This document shows positions 7,092 through 15,551 of a DNA stretch of 64,000 bases, piece by piece; position 1 is the first letter of the stretch, and each line of letters begins with the position of its first letter. The stretch is from assembly GCF_018257795.1 (NCBI RefSeq), contig NZ_JAERJD010000010.1, forward strand, positions 1-64,000. The letters are read 5' to 3'. This stretch comes from Citrobacter sp. JGM124. Its GTDB lineage: Bacteria > Pseudomonadota > Gammaproteobacteria > Enterobacterales > Enterobacteriaceae. The notes under the pieces were generated by a model, which was not told the origin of the DNA, did no database searches, and was given only the letters and a program-made list of their open reading frames with translations. A program made the translations under genes and the position numbers.

Positions 7092-8342
7092 TCATTTTGT
7101 TGAATACTCAATGAACAGATCCCTTTTGTTGATGGGCGCACTGATACAAGGGAGTTGAGATTCCAGCCACAGACTGAATGAGAGCAGTTCAGCTTCACAG
7201 AATGCGTGCCCAATAAACTGAATGCCTATTGGCAGATATCTGCTGGAATAGCCTATGGGTAAGGTAATGGCAGGCAAACCTAAAAATGTCCAGGGGGCAC
7301 AAAAAGAGGCATCGCCAGTATATGCCTGTCCCATCGGGGCGACTCCTGGCGCAGCCAGCGAGAGTATGACATCGCTGTCAGGGAAATAGTCATCTCGCTG
7401 CTCACGCGAATCTGTCAGTAACGTAATGGCTTGCTGATATTTTTCTTCAGGGATGCTACGCCCCCGTAGGATTAAGTCAGCAGTTTCTTTGCCTACACTC
7501 TCCAGTTGTTCTCCGACATCAGATGAAAGACACTGGTTAGCTTCATATGCCAGAATGATTTCCAGCGCAGCTAACCATTTTTCAGATAAATGAGAGGATT
7601 CCAGCCGCTGGCATTCAATTCCGTGTGATTCCAGCAGGGTCACTATCTCGAAGTAATGGGCTTTTAGTTCAGGCTCAACCTCTTTCCACTGTGCAGGAAG
7701 ATACAGGCTGACTTTCCGTGGCATCGTGGCAACAGGTGCCGTGATTTCAGTACGCTGCTCGATAAAGAGCTGATGGCAAAGACTGGCATATTGGCAGTTT
7801 GTCACGATAAAGCCTAAGTGGTCCAGCGAGTGTGCCAGGGGGTGAATACCGGTCGTCGGTAGTAGTCCATAGGTGGGTTTGAAGCCTACGACGCCACAAT
7901 AGGCGGCTGGACGAATAATCGAGCCGACGGTTTGTGTTCCTAAGGCGATATCAACCATACCCGCAGCTACAGCAGCAGCTGAACCACTGGATGAACCCCC
8001 GGGAGTGTGTTTCTGGTTCCAGGGGTTCTTTGTTCCCGTAGCATGACGCCATGCAAATTCCGTGGTCGCTGTTTTGCCAAGAACGATGGCCCCCATCTTT
8101 TTTAGCTGCTGCACAATCCAGGCATCCTGACTCGGAAGATATGTCGCAAATAAAGGACAGCCATAACTGGTAGGCATATCTTCAGTATCAATGAGATCCT
8201 TGACCGCGACAGGCAATCCCGACAGTGGCAGATCAGGCGATACAGTCTGATAACTTTCTGGAAGAAAGGTAAAAGCCTGTATCTGTGGCTCTCGTTGTTT
8301 TACCATTTCAATGGCTCGTTCCAGTCGGCTTATTTCTTTCAT
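7092..8342 (-). CDS. Amidase-signature hydrolase (malonamidase-like)
   Basis: The 416-residue protein has the amidase-signature Ser-cisSer-Lys triad, read as Lys48 (VAVKDL), Ser117 (GGSSSGSAA) and Ser141 (GTQTVGSIIRPAAYCG). The spacings of 69 and 24 residues equal those of malonamidase E2 (Lys62, Ser131, Ser155), and the GTQT-GS-IRPA form of the nucleophile motif is of that subgroup, not of the GatA type. The reaction would be hydrolysis of a small amide to acid and ammonia in the cytoplasm. It has a strong GGAGG site and starts 31 bases after the binding-protein gene of the ABC importer, so it is probably the last gene of that operon and acts on the imported compound. The substrate is unknown. 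Confidence 0.88.
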   Translation of the reverse strand: MKEISRLERAIEMVKQREPQIQAFTFLPESYQTVSPDLPLSGLPVAVKDLIDTEDMPTSYGCPLFATYLPSQDAWIVQQLKKMGAIVLGKTATTEFAWRHATGTKNPWNQKHTPGGSSSGSAAAVAAGMVDIALGTQTVGSIIRPAAYCGVVGFKPTYGLLPTTGIHPLAHSLDHLGFIVTNCQYASLCHQLFIEQRTEITAPVATMPRKVSLYLPAQWKEVEPELKAHYFEIVTLLESHGIECQRLESSHLSEKWLAALEIILAYEANQCLSSDVGEQLESVGKETADLILRGRSIPEEKYQQAITLLTDSREQRDDYFPDSDVILSLAAPGVAPMGQAYTGDASFCAPWTFLGLPAITLPIGYSSRYLPIGIQFIGHAFCEAELLSFSLWLESQLPCISAPINKRDLFIEYSTK

Positions 8343-8373
8343 TATTCCTCCGGTTTATTCCTGAATCTGTCGG

Positions 8374-9333
8374 CTATTTTTGATAAATGTTATCCACGAC
8401 ATCGGCATAGGTAACCTGACCAGGCTTAATGTTGCCGATATATTCCTGAACACTGAGGGCATTATTGAATGCAGCTTCTGATATATATGGATTCACTGCA
8501 TAAATATTATTGGCAGACAGCCGGTTAACGGCATCAGTGACAACTTTAGGGTCCAGGGTCGGGAACTCTTTAATCGCGACCTGGCGGGCAATATCCGGGG
8601 AGTTATGCACCACACTTTCAGCTTCTGCCAGTCCGGCAATGAAGTTTTTAACCATTTCGGGTTTATCGGTAATCGTAGATTTTAAGGTATTGATAGTGGA
8701 GAACATAAAATCCCCCTTATACTTGTCGTTAAACCCGTAAACTACTTCATTGCCACTGGCAAGCCCCTGGGATACCTGAGGTTCATACACCGCCGCGGCA
8801 TCAGCACGACCGACACTGAGTGGTGAAAGTTCGGTTCCTATTTGCACGGTAGTCAGCCCGACATCAGGAATGGCTTTATCTTTGATTAATTGCTGAAATA
8901 AGTAAGTACTGGTACTGGGTGGCATGGCCGTGGAAACGGTTTTTTTCTGTAAGTCCTCAACCGATTTAATGTTGTTCTTCGGTGGTGCAATCACCCATAC
9001 AGGCACGCCTGAAACGACCATACCAATAGTGGTTATTGGAGCACCTTTCAGATAAGCCAGTACTGCGGTCATTGGATCCTGGAGTGAGAAATCACTGTGT
9101 CCCCCAATCACGGCAGCAACGCCCTGGGATCCACTGCCTGCGGTCATCAGTTTTACGTCAACGCCGTGTTTGGCAAAAATACCCTGATCAATACCCACAT
9201 ATAAGGGTAAATATTGAATTGAGTGAAATGCTTCATAAATAACAGCGGGCTCATTTTTTTGTGCATAGCTGGCGGTGATGCCAGATGCACCAAACAGGAC
9301 GACAACAGAAAGTAACGAAGGTAAAAGTTTCAT
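8374..9333 (-). CDS. ABC transporter periplasmic substrate-binding protein (NitT/TauT type)
   Basis: The protein is 319 residues from the ATG at 9333, preferred to an upstream start at 9366 because it has a GGAGAG site and begins directly with a signal peptide (MKLLPSLLSV..., cleavage likely after ASYA at 24). The mature part has the NMT1/SsuA-like pattern: YLPLYVGIDQGIFAKHG near the start, GSGSQGVAAVIGGHSDF, and STSTYLFQQL in the second lobe. It is expected to capture a small organic compound in the periplasm and deliver it to the permease at 9335-10105. The start codon lies just past the permease stop, so the genes are tightly coupled. Ligand class (taurine, sulfonate, pyrimidine, ureide) cannot be assigned. 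Confidence 0.9.
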   Translation of the reverse strand: MKLLPSLLSVVVLFGASGITASYAQKNEPAVIYEAFHSIQYLPLYVGIDQGIFAKHGVDVKLMTAGSGSQGVAAVIGGHSDFSLQDPMTAVLAYLKGAPITTIGMVVSGVPVWVIAPPKNNIKSVEDLQKKTVSTAMPPSTSTYLFQQLIKDKAIPDVGLTTVQIGTELSPLSVGRADAAAVYEPQVSQGLASGNEVVYGFNDKYKGDFMFSTINTLKSTITDKPEMVKNFIAGLAEAESVVHNSPDIARQVAIKEFPTLDPKVVTDAVNRLSANNIYAVNPYISEAAFNNALSVQEYIGNIKPGQVTYADVVDNIYQK

Positions 9334-9334
9334 T

Positions 9335-10105
9335 TTATGCTCTCCATTTAACGACTTTTTTCTCAATGTGTTGAATAAGTGCTGTCAATAATGCAGCCAT
9401 GATAGTTAAGATAATAATGCCCAACCAGACCGTATTCAGATCGAATAGTGAACCTGCGACGAATATTAAATGACCTAACCCACTGTTTGATGAAATATAC
9501 TCACCCACGACAGCACCAATGAGTGCAAACCCGACATTAATTTTGAGAATTGAAAATATCCATGGGATAGATGATGGAATAATCAATTTTTTGAATATCT
9601 GTGCATTTGATGCTTTAAATGATTTGAATAAATTCATCAGGTCACGATCAATGTCTTTCGCAACAGCACAGGCAGAGATCATTGCCACAGCAAAACAAGA
9701 AATAGCAGATAACCATATCTTTGATGACGTTTCAGAACCGAACCAGATGACAATTAATGGCCCCAATGCAATCTTAGGAATGCTGTTTAAAATTACGGAA
9801 AGCTGTTCACCAATTTGTGATATTTTTGGATAAAACCATAATCCGAGTCCTAATATAATCCCCAGCCCGCTACCAATAATAAGCCCCATGACGGTTTCAT
9901 AAAATGTAATCCATGTGTCATAAAATATTGTACCCTGCTCGACACTGATAACGGCAGCATTATAAATACCGGCTGGTGAGCCCAGTAGCTGACTATTAAT
10001 CCACTGTTGCTGGGCAGCTAGCCACCATAAGCAACCCAGTATAAATAGAATAAAAGCAACAATAATTGAGGCGTTGCGGCTATCTTGATTTTTCTTCAAT
10101 TTCAC
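9335..10105 (-). CDS. ABC transporter inner-membrane permease (NitT/TauT type)
   Basis: The 256-residue protein has six hydrophobic segments and the BPD_transp_1 EAA loop, seen as LFKSFKASNAQIFKKLIIP with the following SSIPWIFSIL. It forms the channel of the importer with the ATPase at 10111-10920 and the binding protein at 8374-9333. The start is taken as GTG at 10105. The AGGAG site lies only 2 bases before it, so the in-frame TTG at 10099, 8 bases from that site, could be the true start. Confidence 0.9.
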   Translation of the reverse strand: MKLKKNQDSRNASIIVAFILFILGCLWWLAAQQQWINSQLLGSPAGIYNAAVISVEQGTIFYDTWITFYETVMGLIIGSGLGIILGLGLWFYPKISQIGEQLSVILNSIPKIALGPLIVIWFGSETSSKIWLSAISCFAVAMISACAVAKDIDRDLMNLFKSFKASNAQIFKKLIIPSSIPWIFSILKINVGFALIGAVVGEYISSNSGLGHLIFVAGSLFDLNTVWLGIIILTIMAALLTALIQHIEKKVVKWRA

Positions 10106-10110
10106 AACTC

Positions 10111-10920
10111 CTATTTACCATGAGTAACATTATTCATTCTTAATCCATTCCATATTTGTGTGTGGTAATCATGGAATTCCGGTGCCCCCCTTGCGGAAAC
10201 CGCCGTCCTTTCTCCTTGTGTTGTCAGGGTGATTGTTTGATTCATCACTATTTTTGCTGGCCGCCCGCCCAGTAGCACGACCCGGTTACTCATCGCGATA
10301 GCTTCATCAATATCATGGGTGACCAGAATGACGCTGGTATCCCCTGTTTTGGTGAGATTCATCACGTCGTCTTCAAGCATTAAACGTGTTTCATAATCCA
10401 GGGCAGAGAAGGGTTCATCGAGCAGGATAACCGTCGGGTCACATAGCAGGGTTCTGGTGAGTGCCACCCTCTGTTTCATCCCCCCTGACAGTGAGGCAGG
10501 ATATGCATTTTCAACGGAAGAAAGTCCATATCGCGCAAGCATTTTGACAGCTCTTTGACGGTCATCTTCTGTTGTCTTACGGTATAATTCCACTCCCAAC
10601 AGAGCATTGTCTAAAATAGTTCGCCAGGGCAATAACAAATCTTTTTGGAGCATATAAGCAATGCGTCCGGGAGCACCATTATGAGCATCACCTAATATCA
10701 CCTGTCCTGCTGATGGTTTTAACAGGCCTGAAATGAGATTGAACAGCGTACTTTTCCCCGCACCACTTCTGCCGACCACTGCTACAATTTCACCTTTTTC
10801 CACCACAAAATTGAGAAACTGAAAAAGCCGCAGCTCCTCACCATTCTCAAGTACAAAATGGTGGCTTAATTGATTTATCTCCAGGGGACTGGAGGTTTCA
10901 ACACGTTGCGAATTACTCAT
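10111..10920 (-). CDS. ABC transporter ATP-binding protein (NitT/TauT type)
   Basis: The 269-residue protein carries Walker A GRSGAGKST (about 53-61), a Q-loop in YMLQKDLLLPWRTILDNALLG typical of the SsuB/TauB group, the signature LSGGMKQR, Walker B VILLDEPFSALD and the switch histidine in LVTHDID. It powers import by the adjacent permease and is the first gene of a minus-strand operon of ATPase, permease, binding protein and amidase. The junction to the permease gene is 5 bases. Its promoter must lie in the long region 10921-11585. Confidence 0.93.
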   Translation of the reverse strand: MSNSQRVETSSPLEINQLSHHFVLENGEELRLFQFLNFVVEKGEIVAVVGRSGAGKSTLFNLISGLLKPSAGQVILGDAHNGAPGRIAYMLQKDLLLPWRTILDNALLGVELYRKTTEDDRQRAVKMLARYGLSSVENAYPASLSGGMKQRVALTRTLLCDPTVILLDEPFSALDYETRLMLEDDVMNLTKTGDTSVILVTHDIDEAIAMSNRVVLLGGRPAKIVMNQTITLTTQGERTAVSARGAPEFHDYHTQIWNGLRMNNVTHGK

Positions 10921-10967
10921 ACCAGCTCTGCCTATTAGTTAAATGAAATTGTATTTTTTTGAATATT

Positions 10968-10980
10968 GCACGGATCGTGC
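10968..10980. promoter_or_regulatory. Inverted repeat, operator candidate
   Basis: GCACGGATCGTGC has perfect 5-bp arms around GAT. It sits 48 bases before the ATPase start codon, in the expected promoter zone of the minus-strand ABC operon. Binding of a regulator is an inference. Confidence 0.4.
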
Positions 10981-10981
10981 C

Positions 10982-11010
10982 AACGCGTATTTTTTTTGAA
11001 AAAATGCGTT
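10982..11010. promoter_or_regulatory. Long inverted repeat rich in A/T, operator candidate
   Basis: The outer arms AACGC (10982-10986) and GCGTT (11006-11010) enclose a T-run and a matching A-run, giving near-perfect twofold symmetry over 29 bases. It directly adjoins the repeat at 10968-10980. Confidence 0.4.
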
Positions 11011-11585
11011 ATCTTTTGAGGGGTGTTTTGAGGATATTTTTCCCATGATACAACGATAATGAGATGCTAATGCTATGTAATGTCAATGGTTTATTGTTAT
11101 GAGTGCTAATGCCTGTTTTCTGGTTTTTATCGACAGAAGTCTATTCTCTGAATTACAGCCGTATGAGTGTGATAATAGTATGTGTCTGCATGGAATAAGG
11201 CATTTGCGCTCTAATATAGTGCAAATGAATGAGAGTGTTCATTTCTGGTAAAACATGCATCATTATAATGCAATCAGATATAAGAATTTATTATTATCCA
11301 TCGTTTTTATTTTGTAATTACCATTGCTGATAGTGTATGAGATCAAGCGATAGTACAGGGTAAGAATTTTATTATATTACCACTGTCAGTGTGTTTTTTA
11401 TTCAGGCTATGCTCTGAATGGATTTTGAAAATAAATGTTTCTGAGGCAGTAAGTTTTTATTTTTTAATAGTCCGATAGTGTGGCGTAGTTTGACATTATT
11501 ATTAAATTTTTTTACGTGATATTCGCGGTCATTTTTAGCATGGCTGGTGGGCGACTTATGCTCCCAGTCATATGAGGAGAAAAGT

Positions 11586-12848
11586 GTGAATACTGAAGTG
11601 TTATCATCAGGTGTCGCGACTATAACTGATTATCGTATTAATGGTCAGCGTCTTTGGGACTCTTTAATGACGCTGGCTGAAATAGGTGCAACGGCGAAAG
11701 GGGGCTGTCGCAGACTGGCATTGTCAGAAGAGGATAAGCTGGGGCGGGACTTAGTGGTAAGCTGGGGTCAGGCTGCGGGGTTGAGCATTACCGTAGATAA
11801 AATAGGTAATGTATTCATGCGTCGCCCGGGTAAGAATCCACGTTTACCTCCAGTGCTTGCAGGCAGTCATATCGACACGCAGCCGACAGGGGGGAAATAT
11901 GACGGCAACTATGGTGTACTGGCTGCTCTTGAGGTCATCCGGACGTTAAACGATTTCAATATTGAGACAGAGGCACCTGTCGAAGTGGTATTCTGGACCA
12001 ATGAGGAAGGGTCACGTTTTACTCCTGTCATGATGGGATCTGGTGTTTTTACCGGGATGTTTTCGTTGGATGATATTTACATGACGACGGATACCGAGGG
12101 TAAAAGCGTTGGAAATGAACTAAAAAAAATAGGGTATCTTGGAGAAGAAGAACCCGGAGTTCACCCGGTCAGGGCCTATTTTGAAGCCCACATTGAACAG
12201 GGACCTATTCTGGAGGCCGAAAACAACACTATCGGTGTTGTGAGCGGTGCGCTGGGGGTTCGCTGGTATGACTGTACCGTCACCGGGCAGGATTCTCATG
12301 CCGGGCCAACACCGATGTCATTACGCAAAGATGCCTTACAGGTTGCTACCGTTATTATGCAGGCTGTGATTGAGATTGCGCGTAAAACACCTGAAGGGCG
12401 GGGAACCGTGGGCAGCGTCTACGTGCATCCGAACAGCCGTAATGTGGTGCCAGGTGAAGTTAAATTCTCCATCGATTTTCGGAATACAGACGATGAGAAA
12501 GTCGATGAAATGGATACATTACTGAGACAGTGTATTGCGCGTCTACAACAACAGACAGGCCTTAATATTGCTCTGACACAAGTAAGCCATTATTCTGCCA
12601 GTCGCTTTGATGAAGGGTGTCAGGCTGCGATTGCTTCGGCAGCAGAACAGCTTCATTTCCCTTTTCAGTCAATTGTCTCCGGCGCCGGGCATGACGCCGT
12701 CTTTATGATCAACAAAGCCCCTAGTGGTATGATTTTTATCCCTTGCAAAGATGGCATCAGCCATAATGAAAGTGAGTATGCCTCGCCTGAGCATGTGGCT
12801 GCTGGTGCGAATGTGCTATTACAGGTTATCCTTCAGTATGCACAATAA
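11586..12848 (+). CDS. M20 Zn-dependent hydrolase, N-carbamoyl-amino-acid hydrolase/allantoate amidohydrolase type
   Basis: The 420-residue protein is of the HyuC/AllC/beta-ureidopropionase branch of M20 metallohydrolases. Metal-binding motifs are in place: SHIDTQPTGGKYDG (His95, Asp106), TNEEGSRF (Glu140/Glu141), AHIEQGP (His202) and the late HNESEYASPEH. The inserted lid domain has GQDSHAGPTPM, the dimer-contact histidine region. Such enzymes cleave N-carbamoyl or ureido groups, giving ammonia, CO2 and an amino acid. The GTG start at 11586 is preferred to GTG 11547 because of the GAGGAG site 6 bases before it. Divergent placement from an ABC importer/amidase operon suggests a shared substrate. 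No hydantoinase or allantoinase is nearby, so the carbamoyl compound is probably imported as such. Confidence 0.9.
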   Translation: MNTEVLSSGVATITDYRINGQRLWDSLMTLAEIGATAKGGCRRLALSEEDKLGRDLVVSWGQAAGLSITVDKIGNVFMRRPGKNPRLPPVLAGSHIDTQPTGGKYDGNYGVLAALEVIRTLNDFNIETEAPVEVVFWTNEEGSRFTPVMMGSGVFTGMFSLDDIYMTTDTEGKSVGNELKKIGYLGEEEPGVHPVRAYFEAHIEQGPILEAENNTIGVVSGALGVRWYDCTVTGQDSHAGPTPMSLRKDALQVATVIMQAVIEIARKTPEGRGTVGSVYVHPNSRNVVPGEVKFSIDFRNTDDEKVDEMDTLLRQCIARLQQQTGLNIALTQVSHYSASRFDEGCQAAIASAAEQLHFPFQSIVSGAGHDAVFMINKAPSGMIFIPCKDGISHNESEYASPEHVAAGANVLLQVILQYAQ

Positions 12849-12973
12849 GTAGCGGCCAAAGAGCTTAACTGAGCGTGGTTATCCTGGTGGAGGATGTCAG
12901 TGGCAGGGGACTGGGCTTTCACATGAGTGTGATACCGGGAGTAGCAAGCCATGACTGACTGCAACCCGATGTG

Positions 12974-13011
12974 AAAAAAGGCGCAACCCCATAGCGAGTT
13001 GCGCCTTTTTT
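12974..13011. terminator. Bidirectional terminator between the M20 hydrolase gene and fis
   Basis: The stem GGCGCAAC (12980-12987) with GTTGCGCC (12998-13005) is flanked by six A on the left and six T on the right, so it can end both the plus-strand hydrolase gene and the minus-strand dusB-fis operon. Confidence 0.9.
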
Positions 13012-13034
13012 ATCAATGGATTAACTGACTAGTA

Positions 13035-13331
13035 TCAGTTCATGCCATATTTTTTCAGTTTCTTGCGAAGTGTACCGCGGTTGATACCCATCATTAACGC
13101 AGCACGGGTCTGGTTACCGCGGGTGTATTGCATCACCATGTCCAACAATGGCTGCTCTACTTCAGCCAAAACCAGCTCGTACAGATCGTTAACATCTTGA
13201 CCGTTCAGTTGAGCAAAATAGTTCTTCAGTGCCTGTTTTACGGAGTCACGCAGGGGTTTTTGGGTTACTTGATCCTGAGAGTTCACGGTAGAAACGGTCA
13301 GTACGTCAGAATTTACGCGTTGTTCGAACAT
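13035..13331 (-). CDS. fis: Nucleoid protein and DNA-inversion factor Fis
   Basis: This 98-residue protein, as far as I can recall the sequence, is identical to E. coli Fis. It has the N-terminal beta-hairpin arm, helices for dimer formation and the C-terminal helix-turn-helix [19 protein letters not shown]. Fis bends DNA, activates rRNA and tRNA promoters in fast growth, and helps Hin/Gin inversion. It is the second gene of the dusB-fis operon, 25 bases after dusB, and is controlled from the promoter at 14350-14390. The start is the usual MFEQRV. Confidence 0.99.
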
Positions 13332-13356
13332 AGTTCTGTCAGCTCTTTATTTCTGT

Positions 13357-14322
13357 TTAGGCAAAATTTTCGAAGTATGCCTCCAACGCCTCCAGCTGTT
13401 CGCTGGCATCCTCAATGGCGTTGAATGTGCGCCGAAACTGGTCATTTGGAGCATGTTCCTGGAGATACCAGGAAACATGTTTTCGTGCAATTCGATAACC
13501 TTTAACCTGACCATAAAAGTCATGCAGGTCACGAATATGAGCACAGAGTAAGCGCTTAACCTCCGCCATAGGCAAAGACGGTAGCAACTCTCCAGTGTCC
13601 AGATAGTGCTGGATTTCCCGAAAGATCCAGGGTCTTCCCTGAGCTGCACGTCCTATCATTAGAGCATCAGCTCCAGTGTAGTCGAGCACAGCTCTGGCTT
13701 TAAGCGGGTCAGTAATGTCACCATTCGCGATTACCGGAATGGAAACCTTCTGCTTAACTTCCCGAATACTGTCGTATTCAGCATTGCCCTGAAATAAACA
13801 GGCGCGGGTGCGTCCATGAATTGTCAGTGCCTGAATGCCACAGTCTTCAGCCAGTTGGGCAATTTGTACACAGTTACGGTGCTCAGGATCCCAGCCTGTG
13901 CGAATTTTCAATGTGACCGGCACATCCACTGCATTGACCACCGTTGCCAGGATATCCTTGACCAGGCTTGGGTGTTGCAGCAGGGCGGAACCTGCCAATT
14001 TTCGATTCACTTTTTTAGCTGGGCAACCCATATTGATATCAATAATTTGGGCACCATTAGACACGTTAATACATGCTGCTGCAGCCATTTCATTCGGGCA
14101 GCTACCTGCAATTTGCACGGTACGAATACCCGGTTCATCCACATGAACCATCCGTAAACGGGATTTGTCACTGACCCATACTTCTGGATTAGAAGACATC
14201 ATCTCGGAAACAGTTAAACCGGCCCCCATCTCGTAACACAGCGTTCTGAAGGGTCTGTCTGTAATACCCGCCATAGGTGCTGCAATTAGCCGATTTCTGA
14301 GCTGGTAATGTCCGATGCGCAT
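13357..14322 (-). CDS. dusB: tRNA-dihydrouridine synthase B
   Basis: The 321-residue FMN-dependent flavoenzyme reduces uridine to dihydrouridine in the tRNA D-loop. It starts [19 protein letters not shown] and carries the catalytic-cysteine motif [13 protein letters not shown] (near residue 100), LKIRTGWD and the FMN phosphate-binding [16 protein letters not shown]. It is the promoter-proximal gene of the dusB-fis operon, an arrangement kept through the Enterobacterales, so its expression follows the growth-rate control of fis. Confidence 0.98.
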   Translation of the reverse strand: MRIGHYQLRNRLIAAPMAGITDRPFRTLCYEMGAGLTVSEMMSSNPEVWVSDKSRLRMVHVDEPGIRTVQIAGSCPNEMAAAACINVSNGAQIIDINMGCPAKKVNRKLAGSALLQHPSLVKDILATVVNAVDVPVTLKIRTGWDPEHRNCVQIAQLAEDCGIQALTIHGRTRACLFQGNAEYDSIREVKQKVSIPVIANGDITDPLKARAVLDYTGADALMIGRAAQGRPWIFREIQHYLDTGELLPSLPMAEVKRLLCAHIRDLHDFYGQVKGYRIARKHVSWYLQEHAPNDQFRRTFNAIEDASEQLEALEAYFENFA

Positions 14323-14349
14323 GAGTTAAGAAATGACCATACTGTGCCT

Positions 14350-14390
14350 GCAAGGCGGCGTATATTACGCATTTTTTGCCTGAGATGAAA
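14350..14390 (-). promoter_or_regulatory. dusB-fis promoter with GC-rich discriminator
   Basis: Read on the minus strand: -35 TTTCAT (14385-14390), 17-base spacer, -10 TAATAT (14362-14367), then the G/C-rich CGCCGCCTTG start region. This agrees with the E. coli fis promoter as I remember it. There the discriminator gives stringent control by ppGpp/DksA and the upstream region binds Fis for autorepression. Confidence 0.85.
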
Positions 14391-14652
14391 GGACAAACTT
14401 TGAGCAATGCGTTTAAAACATGTAAATGATACATGTGCTTGTCCAAGGTTAAGCTAAATTACACTTAAAAATCAAAAGATTACCATTAAAAGGTTGTTTT
14501 ATGATCTATTGAATTTTCATTATAATTAGCACATCTCTGCCTCTCTGAAGCAGGCACATGTAAGGTAACTTGCTGTATTAATGAACACTTTTTCTTTTTA
14601 TGTAAACGAGCTCTCATATTTTTGAGCTCGTTTATTGCTGCGCTTATCGTGA
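14391..14652. other. prmA-dusB intergenic region
   Basis: Outside the promoter, the region holds a 9-bp hairpin, AACGAGCTC with GAGCTCGTT (about 14605-14633), past the end of prmA on the minus strand, probably its terminator although the T-run is short. A plus-strand TATAAT near 14521 followed by this hairpin could in principle yield a short transcript; there is no other support. Confidence 0.45.
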
Positions 14653-15540
14653 TTACACCCCAGTCTTATAGCCGGTAATGCGACACCATTCCTCTTTTTC
14701 TGCAACGGGGTCAAGAGTGAATACCCCCTCATAGGCTTCACAGACTCCAGCAGCCTGGGATGCCAGTACGCCAGAAAGCCCAAGCAGACCGCCTTGCACG
14801 GGAAGGACACTAATCAAAGGGGCAAGTTCACGCAGCGGGCCTGCGAGGATATTGGCGACGACGACATCTGCCTGCATATCAGCAGGTTGATCCTGTGGTA
14901 AATAAAGCGCCAGTCTGTCGGATACGCCGTTACGTTCTGCATTATCCCTGCTTGCCTGAATAGCCTGTGGATCGATATCGATACCAATTGCCTTCTCTGC
15001 ACCAAGCTTAAGCGCAGCAATGGCCAGGATACCGGAACCGCAGCCAAAATCGATAATTGTTTTACCCGTCAGATTGATGCTGTCCAGCCACTCAAGACAC
15101 AGGGAGGTCGTTGGGTGGGTGCCGGTACCAAACGCCAGGCCCGGGTCTAGCATGACGTTAACCGCATCTTTGTCCGGGACGTCGCGCCAGCTTGGGCAAA
15201 TCCATAACCGCTGGCCAAAGCGCATGGGGTGGAAATTATCCATCCACTCACGTTCCCAGTCTTTATCTTCCAGTTGTTCAATTTTATGCGTGAAGCCAGG
15301 GCGTAACAGCGGGCAGTATTCAAGCATTGCCACCACTGCTTTCATCTCGGTTTCTGCGTCATACAGGCCTATCACATCCGTGTCTCCCCACAGGCGTGTT
15401 TCACCTGGTAAGGGCTCAAATACAGGGGTGTCATGGGTATCCTGAAAGGTCACCGAAACAGCACCGCTCTCGATCAGTGCATCACCGAGTTCTTCGGCAT
15501 TTTCACCCGTGGTGTTTATTTTTAGTTGGATCCATGGCAT
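14653..15540 (-). CDS. prmA: Ribosomal protein L11 methyltransferase
   Basis: The 295-residue protein matches PrmA in length and sequence: an N-terminal substrate-recognition domain ([10 protein letters not shown] start), then a class I SAM methyltransferase domain with [18 protein letters not shown] and the [10 protein letters not shown] motif. It trimethylates several amino groups of ribosomal protein L11. It lies 12 bases after panF on the same strand, as in E. coli. Confidence 0.98.
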   Translation of the reverse strand: MPWIQLKINTTGENAEELGDALIESGAVSVTFQDTHDTPVFEPLPGETRLWGDTDVIGLYDAETEMKAVVAMLEYCPLLRPGFTHKIEQLEDKDWEREWMDNFHPMRFGQRLWICPSWRDVPDKDAVNVMLDPGLAFGTGTHPTTSLCLEWLDSINLTGKTIIDFGCGSGILAIAALKLGAEKAIGIDIDPQAIQASRDNAERNGVSDRLALYLPQDQPADMQADVVVANILAGPLRELAPLISVLPVQGGLLGLSGVLASQAAGVCEAYEGVFTLDPVAEKEEWCRITGYKTGV

Positions 15541-15551
15541 AGAAAAACTCT

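Larger units (their letters stand above)
10921..11585. promoter_or_regulatory. Long divergent regulatory region between ABC operon and M20 hydrolase
   Basis: This 665-bp A/T-rich stretch has no supportable gene. It separates two divergent units and must carry both promoters. Near the ABC side are two adjacent inverted repeats, described separately. No thiamine-pyrophosphate or other riboswitch core that I know was recognised. A GAGGAG site at 11574-11579 serves the GTG start at 11586. Confidence 0.5.

Noticed and set aside
10921-11585. Thiamine-pyrophosphate riboswitch or thiamine salvage operon
   Set aside because: The NitT/TauT-type importer and M20 hydrolase could suggest pyrimidine salvage, but no TPP-box core is visible and no tenA or thi gene is present.
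13128-13424. 98-codon plus-strand frame opposite fis/dusB
   Set aside because: It is the antisense shadow of the highly conserved fis gene and has no start signals.
14516-14640. Plus-strand small RNA between prmA and dusB
   Set aside because: A TATAAT and a downstream hairpin exist, but the -35 is poor and the hairpin fits better as the prmA terminator; not listed as an RNA gene.
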